From UBA4781 sp963556045 (GTDB lineage: Bacteria > Chloroflexota > Anaerolineae > Anaerolineales > Anaerolineaceae): a stretch of 64,000 nt of DNA. The stretch is taken from the NCBI GenBank assembly GCA_963556045.3, contig CAUVYA020000002.1, positions 2,046,001 to 2,110,000 on the forward strand, in the 5' to 3' direction. Under the pieces are notes generated by a model. That model was not told where the DNA came from, did not search any database, and worked only from the letters and a program-made list of their open reading frames with translations. The translations under genes were made by a program, and so were the position numbers. The stretch's first letter is position 1. Each line of letters starts with the position of its first letter. Below are positions 23,665 through 32,003 of this stretch, piece by piece.

Positions 23665-24336
23665 ATGGAAACAACCCTCATTCCGGTATCCATCACTGAG
23701 CAGTTATCTGAAAAATCCATAGTTTTTTTAACCTCACATTTCCATGCCAAGGTCATTGAAAAAGGGCAGCAATTCCTATGGGAAGGGGAGCCGGTGGATG
23801 CCGTGTACATGATCCTGCAGGGATATGTGAAAGTTTTTCACCTTTCTGCCGAAGGGAGAGAACAGGTGCTTGCGATATTAAAAGAGGGAGGTTTTGTTAA
23901 TGCCGTTTCGGCTCTTCAGATTTTGTCTGCCAACCATGCGCATGCTTCAGCATTGGGTCGAGTGGTTCTGGGGAAAATCGCATTGACGGACTTCAATCAC
24001 GCAATTCATGAATATCCTGATTTTGCACTCCTGCAGATGCGTGACCTTGCCGATAAATTGGATCACATGACCGACCTGGTTTCAGACCTTTCGCTTCGAT
24101 CTACCCGGCAGCGCCTTATCCAGTTTCTTCTGCAAAATAAAACACAACGTACGGTTGTTTCAGGCTGGACACAAGAAGAGATCGCTGCACAGATAGGGAC
24201 TGTGCGGGATGTGGTAAGCCGGTTGCTGGGATTGTTTGCTAGAGAAGGGCTGATCCGCATCGAACGTCAGCGCATCATCCTGCTGGATGTTCAGCGGCTG
24301 CGTTCTGAGTTGGAAAAAATGGGAAATGCGACTTAA
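23665..24336 (+). CDS. Crp/Fnr-family transcription regulator
   Basis: 223 residues. A cyclic-nucleotide-binding-like beta-roll (residues about 15-120, 'FLWEGEPVDAVYMILQGYVK') and a C-terminal HTH ('TQEEIAAQIGTVRDVVSRLL'). It lacks the Fnr cysteine cluster, so it does not sense oxygen through Fe-S that way; the ligand may be a nucleotide or haem. Starts 6 nt after a TAGAAT -10-like box with no ribosome-binding site, so it may be leaderless. A ferredoxin and a DUF438/hemerythrin gene follow closely, as in redox or NO stress clusters. Divergent from zur. Confidence 0.88.
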   Translation: METTLIPVSITEQLSEKSIVFLTSHFHAKVIEKGQQFLWEGEPVDAVYMILQGYVKVFHLSAEGREQVLAILKEGGFVNAVSALQILSANHAHASALGRVVLGKIALTDFNHAIHEYPDFALLQMRDLADKLDHMTDLVSDLSLRSTRQRLIQFLLQNKTQRTVVSGWTQEEIAAQIGTVRDVVSRLLGLFAREGLIRIERQRIILLDVQRLRSELEKMGNAT

Positions 24337-24388
24337 GTCATAGAATTCCGACGTTTATTTTGATATGCTTCTAATCAAGGAGACAGGA

Positions 24389-24613
24389 ATGGATTGGGCT
24401 CTTCCGATCATTGATGAACAAAAGTGTGTAATGTGTGGTGATTGCGTTGATGTATGCCCGACCGATGCATTGTCTTATTATCAAGAAAGGATCATATTTC
24501 TTGCCCCACACAAGTGCACTTTCTGCTCTATCTGCGAACAGATCTGCCCGCAGCATGCTATCCGCTGCGAATTTATGATCGTAATGGGGACGGAGGAGAT
24601 CAAAAATGAGTGA
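24389..24613 (+). CDS. Two-[4Fe-4S] ferredoxin
   Basis: 74 residues with two complete cluster motifs, 'CVMCGDCVDVCP' and 'CTFCSICEQICP', each followed by the usual Ala-rich turn. AAGGAGACAGG fixes the start at 24389. It overlaps the next gene by 8 nt, so the two proteins are probably made together, with the ferredoxin as electron donor or acceptor of the hemerythrin-PAS protein. Confidence 0.9.
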   Translation: MDWALPIIDEQKCVMCGDCVDVCPTDALSYYQERIIFLAPHKCTFCSICEQICPQHAIRCEFMIVMGTEEIKNE

Positions 24614-25838
24614 ATATATCAATAATGCCTCACAACGTGAAGAAAAATTAAAAGAGGTTATCCGTCAGCTTCATGCCGGGCAATCGGTCGAGGGTCTACA
24701 ACAGCAATTCAATGAACTGCTGCAGGGTGCGTCATCACAGGAAATCGTACATATCGAGCAGACGTTGATTGCGGAAGGATTGCCCATTGAACAGGTTCAA
24801 TTCCTGTGCGATATCCATGTGGCACTTTTCAAAGAAGCGTTGGATCAGCAATTACCTCCAGAGATGCAGCCGGGTCACCCCATTTATACATTCCGCGCTG
24901 AAAATGAATTTGCCGAAATCCAGCTGCATGCAATGAATGAAATGATCGTGGAATTACAAAGGGCGCCATCGGAAAACACGCGCCATAAATTGCTCCAGGC
25001 TCTTCAGAAATTACAGTTGTTCGATCTTCATTACCAGCGCAAAGAAAACTTGCTTTTCCCTGTATTGGAGAAATATGATTTCAGTGGACCTTCATCGGTG
25101 ATGTGGGGAGTACATGATGAAATCCGAGCTTTATGGAAGAAGTTGGAAACGATATTGAAGGAAAAAGACCCTTCTGTGAAGACCATAGCTGCGGAATATG
25201 ACGATCTTCAACATAAAATCCGTGAGATGTTTTACAAGGAAGATCATATCCTGTTTCCCACCGCACTGGAGAAATTAACTGGATCTGATTGGGAATTGAT
25301 CTATCGGGGTGAACCTGAAATCGGTTTTGCGTTCGTAACACGGGGTTCAGATTGGACACCGGCGGACACAAGCAAATTTGATCTACCCCAGTATGAAGAA
25401 AATGGAACAGAAAAAAGAGAGGAGATGGAAATGGTGGAATTGACTTTGAAAGTCGGGAAACTCACTGCGTTACAGGTGGATCTCTTATTGCAGAATCTGC
25501 CTGTTGATGTAACGTATGTGGATGAGAATGATCAGGTGGCTTTTTATTCTCAATCCAGAGAGAGGATCTTCGCAAGAACGCCAGCCGTGATCGGCAGAAA
25601 GGTGCAGATGTGCCATCCACCAGCCAGTGTGGATAAAGTTCAGAAGATACTGGATGATTTCCGCGCAGGAGTGCGAGAGGAGGCAGCCTTTTGGATCCAG
25701 ATGAATGGAAAATTTATCCATATCCGCTATTTTGCTGTACACGACGATCAGGGTATTTATCGCGGTACGATTGAAGTCACGCAGGATATCACGGAAATAC
25801 GAGCTCTCGAAGGTGAAAAAAGATTGCTGGATGATTGA
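24606..25838 (+). CDS. DUF438-hemerythrin-PAS protein
   Basis: 410 residues. The N-terminal DUF438 (about 1-95) is followed by a hemerythrin HHE domain with iron ligands in 'LQLFDLHYQRKENLLFPVLE', 'WGVHDEIRALW' and 'YKEDHILFP' (about 120-230). The C-terminal PAS domain (about 290-405) has 'VTYVDENDQVAFYSQ' and 'GTIEVTQDITEI'. Likely a di-iron sensor or O2/NO-handling protein in the cytoplasm. Overlaps the ferredoxin gene. Followed by a shared terminator. Confidence 0.88.
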   Translation: MSEYINNASQREEKLKEVIRQLHAGQSVEGLQQQFNELLQGASSQEIVHIEQTLIAEGLPIEQVQFLCDIHVALFKEALDQQLPPEMQPGHPIYTFRAENEFAEIQLHAMNEMIVELQRAPSENTRHKLLQALQKLQLFDLHYQRKENLLFPVLEKYDFSGPSSVMWGVHDEIRALWKKLETILKEKDPSVKTIAAEYDDLQHKIREMFYKEDHILFPTALEKLTGSDWELIYRGEPEIGFAFVTRGSDWTPADTSKFDLPQYEENGTEKREEMEMVELTLKVGKLTALQVDLLLQNLPVDVTYVDENDQVAFYSQSRERIFARTPAVIGRKVQMCHPPASVDKVQKILDDFRAGVREEAAFWIQMNGKFIHIRYFAVHDDQGIYRGTIEVTQDITEIRALEGEKRLLDD

Positions 25839-25855
25839 TCGGTAGGAAAAAATAA

Positions 25856-25887
25856 AAATGACCTGAAACTTTTCAGGTCATTTTTTC
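25856..25887. terminator. Bidirectional terminator
   Basis: AAAAATGACCTGAAA/TTTCAGGTCATTTTTT with a 3-nt loop lies between the convergent DUF438 and Fur genes. The right arm contains the Fur stop codon. Confidence 0.85.
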
Positions 25888-26261
25888 TTTTGACACTCTG
25901 GACAGATCCCGAACAATACCAGGTGGTTGGTGGTTATGCGGAAACCGGATTCTTTTTCAATGGAATCCAGAAAATTAGATACTTTTTCGTTTCGAAAGGT
26001 GATCTGCTTGTGGCACTGTTCACATACCAGATGATGATGGGGATTCTTTGTGACCAGTTCGTACACGACAGCTGGTCCGCCCATGTCTGAAACCGAGACT
26101 TTCCCTTCGTGAACAAGACGCTCCAGGGCACGGTATACGGTGGAAGTATCTACCGCGGTGAAGGTGATTTTGATTGCCTCGTAGATTTCTTTTGCTGTAA
26201 GGTGATCTTCCTTACTTGTTAGAACCTTAAGAATTGCGTTGGAAATGGAAGATGTTCGCAT
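25878..26261 (-). CDS. Fur-family regulator, probably nickel/cobalt-responsive
   Basis: 127 residues. 'VDTSTVYRALERLVHEGKVS' forms the recognition helix and wing, 'NPHHHLVCEQCHK' is the His-rich hinge with the first Cys pair and 'CPEC' the second. The start is placed at 26261 ('MRTSSISNAIL'); the upstream extension crosses the promoter. Divergent from the nikMQO-type transporter with only 68 bp between, containing four TGCA boxes. A Nur-like function is inferred from context. PerR or Fur roles are alternatives. Confidence 0.82.
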   Translation of the reverse strand: MRTSSISNAILKVLTSKEDHLTAKEIYEAIKITFTAVDTSTVYRALERLVHEGKVSVSDMGGPAVVYELVTKNPHHHLVCEQCHKQITFRNEKVSNFLDSIEKESGFRITTNHLVLFGICPECQKKK

Positions 26262-26276
26262 TTTTGTCCTGATTGG

Positions 26277-26325
26277 TATATAATATGCAAAAATTTGCAA
26301 ATGCAATATTATGCACAAGGAGATA
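26277..26325. promoter_or_regulatory. Divergent promoter with repeated TGCA operator
   Basis: Four TGCA boxes at 26286, 26296, 26302 and 26312 (spacing 10, 6, 10) give two overlapping TGCA-N6-TGCA dyads. On the plus strand TATAAT lies at 26279-26284. On the minus strand TTGCAT (26301-26306) and TATATA (26277-26282) are 18 bp apart. The nikM ribosome-binding site AAGGAGA follows. A regulator bound here would control both genes. Confidence 0.6.
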
Positions 26326-26329
26326 ACCC

Positions 26330-27283
26330 ATGTTCATCAAACAACAACTCATGCACATTCCAGATGGATTTCTTTCTCTTATTTTATCGTTAATTCTGTG
26401 GATTATTTCTATAGCAGCCATTTTCATGGCGATCAGGAAATTTTCTAAAGGCGAGAACAGCCACAAGCTTCCTCTCATGGGAGTACTGGCGGCTGCCATA
26501 TTCGCCGGTCAGATGCTTAATTTCAATGTTGTAGGCGGTACTTCCGGTCATCTATTAGGAGCTGCATTGGCTACCATCCTTTTGGGACCGTGGGAAGCTG
26601 TTCTGGTGATGACCAGTGTAGTTTCCGTGCAGGCAATCATTTTCCAGGATGGTGGGCTGCTGGCGCTGGGCGCTAACATATTCAATATGGCGGTCATTGG
26701 CGTGAATGTTTCTTATGCTGTATCTCAATTACTGAGCAAAGTCTTAAAGAAAGGAAAATGGGCACTTGGAACCAGGGGATTTCTAAGTGGCTGGACTTCC
26801 ATCTTTATTGCAGCGTTGGCTGCCGGATTAGAGCTGGCGATCTCTGGCACCTCTCCCGCTAATGTTGCGGTGCCTGCCATGGCTGGTATCCATGCATTAA
26901 TTGGGATCGGTGAGGGGTTAATTACACTGGCAGCGCTGGTATTTATTTCTTCCACCAGGAAGGAAATGCTGGATGAGAGTGAATCGGGAAAGGGATTCGA
27001 TCGTTCTGTACTGGTGGGCGGTATCATCCTGGCGTTGATCCTGGCGGTACTTTCGCCACTGGCTTCCTCGCATCCGGATGGTTTGGAAAAAGTGGCGGAA
27101 GATCTCGGATTTTTATCTCTGGATAGTGGACCGCTTTATGAGATCATCCCGGATTATACTTTTCCAGGTATTCATGACGAGAAACTTGCTACTATTACGG
27201 CAGGTGTAGTCGGAGTGGTCCTGATCGCTTCCGTTGCACTTATCAGCGGTAATAAAAAGAAAAACAGCACACAAGAGAAATAA
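26330..27283 (+). CDS. ECF nickel/cobalt transporter substrate-binding component (NikM/CbiM fused to a PDGLE/NikN domain)
   Basis: 317 residues. 'MHIPDGFLS' is the metal-binding N-terminus of NikM/CbiM, and 'NVVGGTSGHLLGAALATILL' completes the site. After a basic loop the C-terminal 'HPDGLEKVAEDLGF' plus a last span is the PDGLE/CbiN-like unit, here fused. A strong AAGGAGA puts the start at 26330, giving seven residues (MFIKQQL) before the conserved Met-His that normally is the N-terminus. Internal initiation at 26351 has no ribosome-binding site. First gene of the M-Q-O operon. Confidence 0.9.
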   Translation: MFIKQQLMHIPDGFLSLILSLILWIISIAAIFMAIRKFSKGENSHKLPLMGVLAAAIFAGQMLNFNVVGGTSGHLLGAALATILLGPWEAVLVMTSVVSVQAIIFQDGGLLALGANIFNMAVIGVNVSYAVSQLLSKVLKKGKWALGTRGFLSGWTSIFIAALAAGLELAISGTSPANVAVPAMAGIHALIGIGEGLITLAALVFISSTRKEMLDESESGKGFDRSVLVGGIILALILAVLSPLASSHPDGLEKVAEDLGFLSLDSGPLYEIIPDYTFPGIHDEKLATITAGVVGVVLIASVALISGNKKKNSTQEK

Positions 27284-27289
27284 ACTAGA

Positions 27290-28084
27290 TTGACCCTGTA
27301 TATTAAAAGATCTGGATTCCTGTATTCGCTCGATACCCGTGTGAAATGGGTTGGGGTGGTGGTGATAGCATGCGTTGTGCTCTCCATACCCATTTTCACA
27401 TGGGCTGTTTATATTTTGCTCTTCTCTATATTGACCTCGCTTGCAATTGCCACGCAATTACCTCTAAAAGAAGTATTCCGCCGTACATTTTTGATAGAGA
27501 TCCCCGTTCTGTTGATCCTGCTGCCGCTTCCTTTTATTAAAGAAACTCCTCTTTTTGTCAATTTTTCTGTATGGGAGTGGTCGCTGAGAATATCCGTTCC
27601 TGAGTTGATGCGTATTGCGGCGCTCATGCTGCGTTCATGGCTGCTCATTTTTTCGATGGTTATATTCACCATGACAACTGCGCCTGATGTGGTTTTTTCT
27701 TCTTTGACATCTTTCGGTGTTCCATCCGTTTTAATCAATATTATTTTGCTGATGTGGCGTTATCTATCGTTGTTCATGGATCTGGCACATACGATGGCTG
27801 ATGCAAGTGCCCTGCGCAGCATATCTTCCGCGAAAGATATACACAGTAGACTGTCTCGAACTGGTTTGAATATCAAATATCGCGGTGCGATGATCGGGAG
27901 CATGTTTGTGAGAGCCTATGAACGCAGTGAACGTGTCTATCAAGCCATGCTGCTGAGAGGTTTTGATGGAAGCGTTCGTGCCATTCATTCTTCTTCTCTT
28001 CAAACCGCTCATTTCATGCAGATTGTGTTCCTCTTGCTGGCAGGTTTTTGCTTTATCATTGGAGCATATGCCATCAAAGCTTGA
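27290..28084 (+). CDS. ECF transporter transmembrane T component (NikQ/CbiQ)
   Basis: 264 residues, about five spans, with the coupling-helix motifs near the C-terminus ('DASALRSISSAKDIHSRLS', then 'AYERSERVYQAMLLRGFDG'; the A-R-G/S signature positions contact the ATPase). TTG start, 6 nt after the nikM stop, weak AAGAGA upstream. Overlaps the ATPase gene by 17 nt. Confidence 0.88.
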   Translation: MTLYIKRSGFLYSLDTRVKWVGVVVIACVVLSIPIFTWAVYILLFSILTSLAIATQLPLKEVFRRTFLIEIPVLLILLPLPFIKETPLFVNFSVWEWSLRISVPELMRIAALMLRSWLLIFSMVIFTMTTAPDVVFSSLTSFGVPSVLINIILLMWRYLSLFMDLAHTMADASALRSISSAKDIHSRLSRTGLNIKYRGAMIGSMFVRAYERSERVYQAMLLRGFDGSVRAIHSSSLQTAHFMQIVFLLLAGFCFIIGAYAIKA

Positions 28085-28799
28085 ATTGATCCCTGCAAGG
28101 CTTGACGTAAAGGACCTGTCCTTTGCCTATCCAGATAGCCCTCGATCTCTATCTGAGATTGATTTTTCCATCCCGCAGGGGCAGAGAGTGGCGATCGTTG
28201 GACCCAACGGAGCAGGTAAAACGACACTCCTGCTGAATTTAACCGGTCTGCTGACGGGCAGCGGGGAGATTCTTGTTAATGACATTCTCCTGGAAAAGAA
28301 GAACTTACCCGTTATTCGCCGATTAATGGGTATGGTGTTTCAATCACCGGATGATCAGCTTTTTTCCAATCGAGTATTCGATGATGTAGCGTATGGATTG
28401 GTATACCAGGGAAAAGAAAAAGAATTGATCGAACAGTACGTGCAAGCTGCGTTACAGGCAGTTGGTATGCAGGGTTTTGAGGATGCGGTGCCCTACCACC
28501 TCAGTCTGGGGCAAAAAAAGAGGGTGGCGATTGCAACCGTCCTTTCCATGCAGCCTCAATTGCTGCTCTTTGATGAGCCGACCATGGGGCTGGATGCGCG
28601 TGCGCGCAAACAGTTCATCCAGATAGTACGTGATCTTCCACAAACAATCCTGCTGGCTACTCACGATTTGAGATTGGCTGCTGCATTGTGCGAACGATTA
28701 TTAGTGCTTGATGCTGGGCAGATTGTTTACGATGGGGAACTTAAAACAGCACTGCAGGATACAGGCTTGCTGGAAAAACACGGCTTGGATTTTGAGTAG
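28068..28799 (+). CDS. ECF transporter ATP-binding protein (NikO/CbiO)
   Basis: 243 residues. Walker A 'GPNGAGKTTLLL', Q-loop 'VFQSPDDQLFS' (the ECF-type sequence), signature 'LSLGQKKR', Walker B 'LLLFDEPTMGLD' and switch His 'ATHDLRLA'. Translation starts within the T-component gene after TTGGAG. Drives uptake of Ni2+ or Co2+. The nickel demand of the [NiFe] hydrogenase encoded at 39.6-42.1 kb fits. Confidence 0.92.
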   Translation: MPSKLELIPARLDVKDLSFAYPDSPRSLSEIDFSIPQGQRVAIVGPNGAGKTTLLLNLTGLLTGSGEILVNDILLEKKNLPVIRRLMGMVFQSPDDQLFSNRVFDDVAYGLVYQGKEKELIEQYVQAALQAVGMQGFEDAVPYHLSLGQKKRVAIATVLSMQPQLLLFDEPTMGLDARARKQFIQIVRDLPQTILLATHDLRLAAALCERLLVLDAGQIVYDGELKTALQDTGLLEKHGLDFE

Positions 28800-28814
28800 C
28801 TTGACAAATGATCT

Positions 28815-29600
28815 GTCATGCTGATCGAAGGGAAGCATCTGTCAACCATACTAATGAACCAGCTGGCAGAGGAACAGCACTATGCTTTGTGATCTCTCAG
28901 AATGATTGGAATAGTGTGTCATTCTGAGCGTAGCGAAGAATCCCGTCCAAAGCTGATTAAACTCGAAAACAGGCATCAAAAAAACAATCGCCATCAATCA
29001 GGTCTCGTTTTTTATAGCCTGTTCACTTTTCTATCCACACCACGGTGTGATTCTTCGGTCGCTGTGCTCCCTCAGAATGGCACAGTAGAAAGTCATGCTG
29101 AACGCAGTGAAGCATCTGTCAGCCATACTAATGAACCAGCTGGCAGAGGAACAGCACTATGCTTTGTGATCTCTCAGAATGATTGGAATAGTGTGTCATT
29201 CTGAGCGTAGCGAAGAATCCCGTCCAAAGCTGATTAAACTCGAAAACAGGCATCAAAAAAACAATCGCCATCAATCAGGTCTCGTTTTTTATAGCCTGTT
29301 CACTTTTCTATCCACGCCATGGTGTGATTCTTCGGTCGCTGTGCTCCCTCAGAATGACACAGTGGTACGTCATGCTGAACGCAGTGAAGTGGTAGGGTGC
29401 GTTGGTAACGCACAAATAAATGTATTATGAAAAACGGTGGATTGCAATCTTGCCATACAGACGCGCTCTCTCAGAATGACACAGTGGTGCGTCATGCTGA
29501 CCGAAGGGAAGCATCTGTCAGCCACATTGCTGAATCAGCCAGTAGATTGACGCACTGCGCTTTGCGACTCTCCTGTGAAAAAGCTTCGTTTTGACGAGAT
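28815..29600. repeat. Tandem 277-bp repeats built from hairpin elements
   Basis: Two near-identical 277-bp units (28815-29091, 29092-29368) and a diverged partial third. Each contains 'CATTCTGAGCGTAGCGAAGA' and, about 130 bp on, its imperfect inverse ending 'CCCTCAGAATG', so a unit can fold as a long hairpin, like small non-autonomous (MITE-like) elements. Ends carry 'GTCATGCTGA(A/T/C)CG'. A separate small hairpin GTGCGTTGGTAACGCAC sits at 29396-29412. The reading frames 'CHSERSEESRP' produced here are repeat artefacts, not proteins. Confidence 0.8.
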
Positions 29601-29620
29601 CCTTCTGTTACAGTATGCTA

Positions 29621-30376
29621 TCAGAGCATTCCTTCCTTCCGCAGAATCTCACTCAGCTTTTCTTCAACAAAATCCAATAGGATGGTGCCGTTAATGTCAA
29701 ACGTGGGTGTGATCTGAAAGCCATTGCCCCACGATCGCACCTGCCGGGCTGCCTTGAAATTGGTGGTGATATCTACCTCGGTATACGGGATGTTCTTTTC
29801 CTTCAACCAGACTCTTGCCTTACGGCAATCGGGACACCACTGCGTGCAGTACATCACCACGCCACCCTGCGGCAGGGTTTCTTCTTCCTTCATCACATCT
29901 TTCTTTTGGAACGCATCCGGGATGATCTTGCGCAGCTCATCCAGCAGGATTTCATTGCTGGGCTGGTCGTCAATATCATGGATATCGATATAGCGGATGC
30001 TCCCTGTTTTATCAATGATGAAGATAGCTCGTTCTGTGTAGCCTTCTGGTCGCAGCACCCCGTATTGTTTCGCGACCTTGCCGTGTGGCCAAAAATCACT
30101 CAAGAGTGGGTAAGTGATCCCGCCCAGGCTTTCTGCCCATGCTTTCAAACATGGTACGTGATCTACGCTTATGCCCAGTACCTGGACATTCAATCCCGCG
30201 AATGTGGGAGAAAGAACCTCATACGACGGGATCTGCCCTGATCAGACCGGTGTCCATGCCAGCGGGAAGAAAGCCATCACCACGGTTTTTCCACGAAGAT
30301 CGCTCAGGGTGAGGTCTTTATCCAAATGGATTGGGAGGGTAAAATCAGGAGCATGGTCACCAACTTTAAGTTTCAT
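29621..30376 (-). CDS. Peroxiredoxin-glutaredoxin fusion, probable selenoprotein (in-frame TGA)
   Basis: 251 residues if TGA at 30242-30244 is read as selenocysteine (position 45). Upstream: 'LKVGDHAPDFTLP' and 'VVMAFFPLAWTPV'. Directly after, in the same frame, 'SGQIPSYEVLSPTFAGLNVQ' and 'VLGISVDH'. The peroxiredoxin active site is normally TPVC-(S/T)-x-Q-x-P-x-Y/F-E, so the TGA falls exactly on the peroxidatic Cys. The C-terminal part (about 170-245) is a glutaredoxin-like domain with 'CTQWCPDC', which could reduce the first domain internally. AAGGAG precedes the ATG at 30376. Splitting it into two genes would leave both without an active site. Selenocysteine use is inferred; no SECIS could be verified by eye. 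Confidence 0.82.
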
Positions 30377-30457
30377 ATGCACTCCTTGGTTTACAATATA
30401 GACAATATTAAAGCATGATATGGTTAATAAATTCATTATAGCAAAGGAAAGAATCGT

Positions 30458-31207
30458 ATGTATAAGGTAGTTTTACTTCGACATGGCGAGAGCGAATGGA
30501 ATAAAGCCAATCTGTTCACCGGCTGGACGGATGTGGACCTTTCGGAAAAAGGATTAAAAGAAGCTCAACAGGCAGCAGTATTATTAAAACAGCAGGGTTA
30601 CACCTTTGATATCGCCTATACTTCGGTGTTGAAACGAGCCATTCGCACGTTATGGATCGTATTGGATGGTATGGATCTGATGTGGGTTCCCGTGATCCGC
30701 TCCTGGCGCCTCAATGAAAGAATGTATGGAGCGTTACAGGGATTGAACAAAGCCCAAACCGCTGAGAAATATGGTGATGAACAGGTTCATCTGTGGCGTC
30801 GCAGCTACGATGTGCCACCACCAGCATTGGAAAAGGATGATGAACGTTATCCCGGCAAAGATCGTCGTTATGCAGATTTGGATGAGCGGGATATTCCTAC
30901 CACAGAATGTTTGAAAGATACGGTAGAACGTTTTCTGCCTTACTGGAAAGATACCATCGCCCCCTCTATCAAATCAGGAAAACGTGTCATTATTGCTGCT
31001 CACGGGAACAGTTTGCGAGCCCTCGTAAAATACCTTGATAATATTTCCGATGAAGAGATTCCCGGTTTGAACATTCCCACGGGTGTTCCCTTGGTATATG
31101 AACTGGATGAAAATCTGAAACCCATTAAGCACTATTATCTGGGTGATCAGGATGCGGTCAATGCAGCCATTAATGCTGTTGCCAACCAGACCAGGAAGAA
31201 GGAATGA
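30458..31207 (+). CDS. gpmA: 2,3-bisphosphoglycerate-dependent phosphoglycerate mutase
   Basis: 249 residues, the normal length. The phospho-histidine motif 'LLRHGESEWNKANLFTGW', 'RLNERMYGALQGLNK' with the catalytic Glu, 'RRSYDVPPP' and the second His in 'AAHGNSLRALVKYL' are all present. Interconverts 3- and 2-phosphoglycerate in glycolysis. AAAGGAAAG upstream, divergent from the peroxiredoxin gene. Confidence 0.96.
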   Translation: MYKVVLLRHGESEWNKANLFTGWTDVDLSEKGLKEAQQAAVLLKQQGYTFDIAYTSVLKRAIRTLWIVLDGMDLMWVPVIRSWRLNERMYGALQGLNKAQTAEKYGDEQVHLWRRSYDVPPPALEKDDERYPGKDRRYADLDERDIPTTECLKDTVERFLPYWKDTIAPSIKSGKRVIIAAHGNSLRALVKYLDNISDEEIPGLNIPTGVPLVYELDENLKPIKHYYLGDQDAVNAAINAVANQTRKKE

Positions 31208-31222
31208 TCCTTCATAATGAAA

Positions 31223-31250
31223 ATGAGCGCTGAAAAGCGCTCTTTTTTTT
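31223..31250 (+). terminator. Terminator after gpmA
   Basis: GAGCGC-TGAAAA-GCGCTC followed by eight T. Confidence 0.9.
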
Positions 31251-31322
31251 GTTCTCATAACCGAAATGCAGCCGGAAATCGCAAATCGAGTTTTTTGCAT
31301 TACACTATAACAAAGAGGTTTT

Positions 31323-31979
31323 ATGACCAGGATTTCATCAAATGTTGCACATCTATTAAAAGCCGTTCCACCTCATGTAACCGTATTGGCGGCAGCGAAA
31401 ACACAATCTGTGGACGCGGTGATGGAGGCATATCAGGCAGGTTTGCGCCATTTTGGACATAATTATGTGCAGGAAGCCTTGCAAATGCTCCCCGATGTGA
31501 AAGCTGAAATTGAGTGGCATATGATCGGTCATTTACAGCGCAATAAAGTAAAACAGGCGCTCGAGATCTTTTCATTCATTGATTCTCTTGATTCATTGCG
31601 GTTAGCTGATGAACTGGAAAAGCAAGCCATTATATTGAACCGGCTGGTTCCTGTCATGATAGAGGTCAACATTGGTGAAGAGGAAGCCAAGACAGGCGTT
31701 GCTCCTGATGTTGCGCTGCAACTGGCTAAATCGGTAAGTTCCTTACCTCATTTACAATTAGTAGGTATTATGACCATGGGACCTCGCTTCGGTGACTCAG
31801 AAGATTCGCGTGTCTACTTTAAAAGAACCCGCGCGATATTTAAAGCAATCCAGACTATGCAACTGCCCAACGTTGCGATGCAATATTTATCCATGGGAAT
31901 GAGCAGCGATTATCTGGTTGCCATTGAAGAGGGCGCGAATATGATCCGTCTTGGTACAGCGATTTTTAGAGAGCGGTAG
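31323..31979 (+). CDS. Pyridoxal-phosphate homeostasis protein (YggS/PROSC family)
   Basis: 218 residues. The PLP lysine is in 'VLAAAKTQ', then 'FGHNYVQEAL', 'WHMIGHLQRNKVK', 'EVNIGEEEAKTGV' and 'LSMGMSSDYLVAIEEGANMI' follow the family from end to end. Binds PLP and buffers free B6 in the cytoplasm. AAAGAGG upstream of the ATG. It precedes an MFS gene by 24 nt and may be co-transcribed with it. Confidence 0.93.
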   Translation: MTRISSNVAHLLKAVPPHVTVLAAAKTQSVDAVMEAYQAGLRHFGHNYVQEALQMLPDVKAEIEWHMIGHLQRNKVKQALEIFSFIDSLDSLRLADELEKQAIILNRLVPVMIEVNIGEEEAKTGVAPDVALQLAKSVSSLPHLQLVGIMTMGPRFGDSEDSRVYFKRTRAIFKAIQTMQLPNVAMQYLSMGMSSDYLVAIEEGANMIRLGTAIFRER

Positions 31980-32003
31980 ACGTTCATCTCCGGAGTATTT
32001 TTA

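Noticed and set aside
28902..29430. Two ORFs beginning MIGIVCHSERSEESRP
   Set aside because: They are translations of a non-coding hairpin repeat and are duplicated only because the repeat is.
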